From Bacteroidales bacterium (GTDB taxonomy: Bacteria; Bacteroidota; Bacteroidia; Bacteroidales; UBA10428), in the NCBI GenBank assembly GCA_016935595.1, contig JAFGQQ010000512.1:1-8764 (forward strand): a stretch of 8,764 nucleotides of DNA. Direction: 5' to 3'. A program made the translations under genes and the position numbers. Positions 6,157 through 8,764 of this stretch are shown here, in pieces. The notes beneath the pieces were generated by a model, which did no database searches, had not been told where the DNA came from, and was given only the letters and a program-made list of their open reading frames with translations. Position 1 is the first letter of the stretch. The number at the start of each line of letters is the position of its first letter.

Positions 6157-6729
6157 CTATTGTTCACAAATTTTAAGATAATTTATTTTTGTCAATCCAA
6201 ATAAAATTACATCTTGATATTTTCCATTAGTATAAATTTGTTCTTTTCGAACACCTTCATTAAGACAACCTATCTTTTTTAGCATTTTTTCTGATGCAAT
6301 ATTACCTTTGAGAATTTCAGTATTAAATTTATTTAATCTTCTTTCAAAAAAAGCATAATTTAATAAAATTCTCATTGCTGCAGTTCCATAACCATTCCTT
6401 CTGTATCTTTGACCAATTTGTATGCCTATTGAAAAAGTACCATTTTTCTCATTTATTGAATTTAAATAGGCTCCACCTACATTCTTTCCTTCCTTATTTT
6501 CTACTGTGAACATTAATCCGCCTGATTCTGTATTGAAATATGAAAAACGTTCTGTTTTTTCTTTTTGGTTCTTTATTGTAGGTGGTAATTCAATTTCTGC
6601 TTGTAATAATCTTCGAGCATTACTATCAAACATATTTATATATTGCTCTTCCCAATCATTAGGTTCCATAGCTCGTAATCGTACTTGGGAATTTTCCCAA
6701 TAATAGTTATCATAATTTATATCAATCAT
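6157..6729 (-). CDS. GNAT-family N-acetyltransferase (RimJ/RimL type, Acetyltransf_3)
   Basis: A 190-residue single-domain enzyme. VRLRAMEPNDWE (16-27) is the opening of RimJ/RimL-like GNATs. IGIQIGQRYRRNGYGTAAMR (101-120) is motif A, with the pyrophosphate-binding Q/R-x-x-G-x-G/A loop as RRNGYG (110-115). GNIASEKMLKKIGC (142-155) is motif B, carrying the conserved Asn that positions acetyl-CoA. The last strand is QDVILFGLTK. Family members acetylate protein N-termini, polyamines or antibiotics; the sequence does not choose between them. The start at ATG 6729 follows GGAG at rather long spacing (14 bases), and another ATG four bases upstream opens only a three-codon frame. The stop is 29 bases before its attC. 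Its start and end terminal repeats are the least alike in the window, about 17 of 24 bases. Confidence 0.83.
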   Translation of the reverse strand: MIDINYDNYYWENSQVRLRAMEPNDWEEQYINMFDSNARRLLQAEIELPPTIKNQKEKTERFSYFNTESGGLMFTVENKEGKNVGGAYLNSINEKNGTFSIGIQIGQRYRRNGYGTAAMRILLNYAFFERRLNKFNTEILKGNIASEKMLKKIGCLNEGVRKEQIYTNGKYQDVILFGLTKINYLKICEQ

Positions 6730-6758
6730 ACATTTATTTTAAACTCCATAAAAATATT

Positions 6759-6852
6759 GTCTAACGTTATGCGGTTACCCGAAGTTCGAGCGAAGCGAGG
6801 ATTTGGGCGAAGGCCGATTTTATCGGCCGCAGCCGGGTAACCGCTGTTATCT
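6759..6852 (-). other. attC site of the EFR1 cassette (94 bp)
   Basis: Left end GTCTAAC (6759-6765), right end GTTATCT (6846-6852). GCGGTTACCCG and CGGGTAACCGC pair perfectly, followed by inner stems around GCCGATTTTATCGGC. It is the shortest intact site here, and its outer stem is unbroken, unlike the longer ones. Confidence 0.88.
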
Positions 6853-6897
6853 GAAGGGTGTGGGTTGTAATTGATTTGGTAAATATTGTTTTAAAAT

Positions 6898-7752
6898 TCA
6901 TCGCTGTTCAGCTATGTCTTTGCAGGTTACTGATTTGTGATGATACCTTCCATTTACATCGGTACATGACTCTACAAGCGGAATTCTCGATTCTATTTGA
7001 ATTGCCTGTCGGGGACAGAAATTAATGCATGCATAGCACGCATAGCATTTAATCTCCTTTTTCCACACCGGTTTTTTGCCGGTCATTTCGATCTTGTGGC
7101 TGAGACAAACTCTCTCACAAATGCCACAACCATTGCAGTTTGAATCACTATAGAATCGTAGTAAATCCTGATACATATAACGATGTGATTCATAGTTAAA
7201 AGACTTGGGGATGAGCGAAAACAAAACCTTTTGCCAGCGAGGAATTTCATAGTTCGCATAGGTCTTTTCTTCAACATACGCTTCCTTCGCCTGGATGTAT
7301 TGGCTAAATACATCCAGCTTGTCTTGCATCTCAGTTTCCATGTGTTGTATGCGTTCCTCAGTACTGGTACCTACAAGATTCTGTTTTCCAAATGGATAAT
7401 TCCAGGGCATATTTATATCAAGTTGAGCATCTAATCTTTTACCCAGTCTGTTTAACAATATATTGGTATAGTCGAATGCTTCTGATTGAGAACCTCCTCG
7501 TGTACATATTGCAAAAAGATACTGAGCGGAAGCAAGATCAACCTTTTTCAGAAACTCGTGCACTGGGATAGGTGTTGTCAAACAAAAGTTTGGAAAAACT
7601 AAGCCAACCGTATCAGCATTCGTCTTGACCGTGTCACTACCCAGTAGACGAACAATGGGTATGAGATTTGATTCAGGAATTCTTTTCTGTAATTCTCTTG
7701 TTACATGCAACGAATTTCCAGTTCCTGAAAAATAATATATTTCACTATTCAT
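6898..7752 (-). CDS. EFR1-type flavodoxin-fold / 2[4Fe-4S] ferredoxin protein
   Basis: A 284-residue cytosolic redox protein. The N-terminal half is flavodoxin-like: IYYFSGTGNS (5-14) is the FMN phosphate-binding loop, and FAICTRGGSQ (80-89) is the second FMN loop. MPWNYPFGK (115-123) is typical of the EFR1 family. The C-terminal part carries two complete cluster motifs, CNGCGICERVC (Cys206, 209, 212, 216) and CYACYACINFCP (Cys236, 239, 242, 246), so two [4Fe-4S] clusters are predicted. The family occurs mostly in anaerobes; the reaction is not established, and electron transfer between clusters and flavin is the inference. The start at ATG 7752 follows AGGGA at good spacing. Base composition is less AT-rich than in the neighbouring cassettes, which suggests a different donor. 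It is a single-gene cassette, unusual cargo because its function needs redox partners. Confidence 0.87.
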   Translation of the reverse strand: MNSEIYYFSGTGNSLHVTRELQKRIPESNLIPIVRLLGSDTVKTNADTVGLVFPNFCLTTPIPVHEFLKKVDLASAQYLFAICTRGGSQSEAFDYTNILLNRLGKRLDAQLDINMPWNYPFGKQNLVGTSTEERIQHMETEMQDKLDVFSQYIQAKEAYVEEKTYANYEIPRWQKVLFSLIPKSFNYESHRYMYQDLLRFYSDSNCNGCGICERVCLSHKIEMTGKKPVWKKEIKCYACYACINFCPRQAIQIESRIPLVESCTDVNGRYHHKSVTCKDIAEQR

Positions 7753-7762
7753 GTAGAATCCC

Positions 7763-7790
7763 TATATAGCTAACGCGAAAAATTTACCAA
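7763..7790 (-). promoter_or_regulatory. Possible promoter in the EFR1 cassette leader
   Basis: On the minus strand TTGGTA (7790-7785) and TATATA (7768-7763) are 16 bases apart and about 11 bases before the start codon at 7752. The match to sigma-70 boxes is partial. If real, this cassette brings its own promoter and does not depend on transcription from attI. The -35 box overlaps the cassette's terminal repeat. Confidence 0.25.
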
Positions 7791-7802
7791 CCCACACCTT
7801 TC

Positions 7803-7969
7803 AGATAACGTTGGGGGCTTCCCGAAGCCCGGCACTGTATAAAGTTCCAGTAACACTGTTACTTGTAAATTATTGTAACAGATTATTTAATACTTTTCAA
7901 GTGTAAAGTCGCCGGGTTTTGGCGGAGTGACGACGAAGGAGGAACGAAGCCGGGAAGCCCAAGTTATGT
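7803..7969 (-). other. attC site of the membrane-protein cassette (167 bp)
   Basis: Left end AGATAAC (7803-7809), right end GTTATGT (7963-7969). Stem arms GGGCTTCCCG and CGGGAAGCCC are the same as in the site at 4142-4308, and the central CCAGTAACACTG and ATTATTGTAACAGAT words are shared too. The core boxes follow (G/A)xxTAAC rather than strict RYYYAAC. Confidence 0.88.
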
Positions 7970-7982
7970 GAAGTAAGAACGT

Positions 7983-8489
7983 TTATTCAATTAATTTATA
8001 ATCTTCAGGTTTAAATTCTTCTTTATTTAACCTTTTAATAATTTTAATTATTAAAAAGACTATTAATGTCAGGACTGCAATTAAACCCGTAATAAGGATT
8101 CCCATAGTAAATACTGATAAAAATACAATTATATATTCATTTTCAAATTGATTTGGGAGTATCAAAGTTAATATATTTATTGCAATAAATCCTAACAACA
8201 TTTCGAGGGGAATGATAAATTGTAATATAGCTCTAATAATTACTGCTATTAATAATGATTTTTTTACATACAAAAAATCATTATTAAGTAAGTATTGTTC
8301 AATTAAATAAAAAATAATAATAAAAATTATAATCGCTATAAGATACGGAATAAAGCTGAAGATGAATTCAAAAAGATTATTTGTACTGCCATATGTTTTT
8401 CCAACACCAAAAATAATGAAAAAAGAACCAATTGTATTAATTAATACTAAGATTGACCATTTTATAATTGATCGAAATACGATTTTCAT
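7983..8489 (-). CDS. Small integral membrane protein with about four helices
   Basis: A 168-residue protein made mostly of hydrophobic residues. Likely membrane spans are about 11-32 (WSILVLINTIGSFFIIFGVG), 43-66 (FSFIPYLIAIIIFIIIFYLI), 78-110 (possibly two short helices around SLLIAVIIRAILQFIIPLE) and 122-152 (IVFLSVFTMGILITGLIAVL). A charged tail KRLNKEEFKPEDYKLIE should lie in the cytoplasm by the positive-inside rule. No cleavable signal or transporter motif is seen, and I do not recognise a family. The start at ATG 8489 is 26 bases after the attC cut with a weak AAGAG ribosome site. Its terminal repeats are the longest here, 22 of 25 bases alike. Small membrane proteins of unknown role are common cassette cargo. 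Confidence 0.7.
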   Translation of the reverse strand: MKIVFRSIIKWSILVLINTIGSFFIIFGVGKTYGSTNNLFEFIFSFIPYLIAIIIFIIIFYLIEQYLLNNDFLYVKKSLLIAVIIRAILQFIIPLEMLLGFIAINILTLILPNQFENEYIIVFLSVFTMGILITGLIAVLTLIVFLIIKIIKRLNKEEFKPEDYKLIE

Positions 8490-8508
8490 TAATTAACGCT
8501 CTTATTTC

Positions 8509-8654
8509 ACATAACGTTCCGCGGCTTTCCGAAGTTGGCACCATTCCCTTATTGCGTTTTTAATTATACGACTTTAACCTAACATAAGCTTCAAAACCAT
8601 GTGCCAATTTAGGCGTAGGCGCGCAGCGACGAAGCCGGCAAGCCGCTGTTAGAT
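8509..8654 (-). other. attC site of the cassette running off the right edge (about 146 bp)
   Basis: Left end ACATAAC (8509-8515), right end GTTAGAT (8648-8654). Outer arms GCGGCTTTCCG and CGGCAAGCCGC pair with one mismatch, and TTGGCACCAT faces ATGTGCCAA further in. It is a sibling of the site at 3132-3282. The R'' side continues GCAGT, as at the other cassette ends, so a further cassette and not attI lies to its right. Confidence 0.87.
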
Positions 8655-8692
8655 GCAGTGTCCAAATAACTTATTTAACCCATCTTCTACAG

Positions 8693-8721
8693 TTGAAATT
8701 CTTAACTACTTATCCTATAAA
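8693..8721 (+). promoter_or_regulatory. Possible plus-strand promoter in the last, incomplete cassette
   Basis: TTGAAA (8693-8698) and TATAAA (8716-8721) are separated by exactly 17 bases, each one base from the sigma-70 consensus. An ATG at 8727-8729 follows at a distance that would give an almost leaderless transcript, opening a frame MPLKNVLGTTLTL to the window edge. If genuine, this cassette is read against the direction of the others. On the minus strand, two short frames end in this stretch (stops at 8704-8702 and 8717-8715), and neither is recognisable. Confidence 0.3.
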
Positions 8722-8764
8722 GGATTATGCCATTGAAAAATGTTCTTGGCACTACGCTTACTCT

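Noticed and set aside
6506..7434. Plus-strand ORFs at 6506-6703 and 7231-7434 and minus-strand ORF at 7083-7313
   Set aside because: All are shadows of the well-supported GNAT and EFR1 genes.
7769..7777. GCTAACGCG resembling an attC core in the EFR1 leader
   Set aside because: No partner GTTRRRY at a suitable distance and no palindrome; the true site with the extended arm is at 7803-7969.
2499..8654. CRISPR array suggested by regularly spaced palindromic repeats
   Set aside because: Repeats are 94-187 bp, variable, and separated by whole genes; borders match attC sites and no cas genes are present.

Overview
The window is a stretch of an integron gene-cassette array. Eight complete gene-bearing segments, all read on the minus strand, are each followed by an attC-type recombination site: a GC-richer imperfect palindrome of about 94-187 bp that starts with (R)YYYAAC and ends with GTTRRRY or a close variant. 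The ORFs are AT-rich and functionally unrelated, with short 5' leaders and no shared operon logic. This is the usual look of captured cassettes. Because the cassettes read leftwards, the integrase gene and attI site should lie beyond the right edge; neither is in the window. The host cannot be named from this sequence. An anaerobic bacterium with an AT-rich genome, such as a spirochaete or a gut or sediment anaerobe, fits the base composition and the EFR1-type ferredoxin cargo, but this is inference.

Layout from right to left, in the direction of reading. An incomplete cassette lies at 8655-8764, then attC 8509-8654. A four-helix membrane protein (7983-8489) is followed by attC 7803-7969. An EFR1-type flavodoxin/2[4Fe-4S] protein (6898-7752) is followed by attC 6759-6852. 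A RimJ/RimL-type GNAT acetyltransferase (6157-6729) is followed by attC 5963-6127. A class I SAM methyltransferase (5202-5936) is followed by attC 4992-5178. A second class I SAM methyltransferase (4321-4959) is followed by attC 4142-4308. An AAC(3)-family aminoglycoside N-acetyltransferase (3322-4092) is followed by attC 3132-3282. A hypothetical protein (2652-3074) is followed by attC 2499-2631. A putative beta-propeller lipoprotein (1213-2232) sits in a long cassette with diverged repeats on both sides, and is followed by a degraded attC-like site at about 907-954. To the left of this the array appears to end. A small ORF that looks like an IS3-type OrfA remnant (624-875) precedes a secreted Ntn-type linear amide C-N hydrolase, which runs off the left edge (1-562).

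The most unusual structure is a second layer of symmetry. In every complete cassette the first 17-25 bases after the attC cut point reappear, inverted, immediately beyond the R'' box at the other end of the same cassette. Each ORF is therefore bracketed by cassette-specific inverted repeats that reach well past the 7-bp core sites. In the circular cassette these arms would lie side by side and lengthen the attC stem. Within them, base 11 (counting from the G of GTT) is A in all eight start arms and G in eight of nine end arms. This gives a G.T wobble on the plus (bottom) strand and an A.C mismatch on the other strand. No individual gene function depends on this. The cassette cargo as a whole is weighted towards small-molecule modification: AAC(3), GNAT and two methyltransferases.
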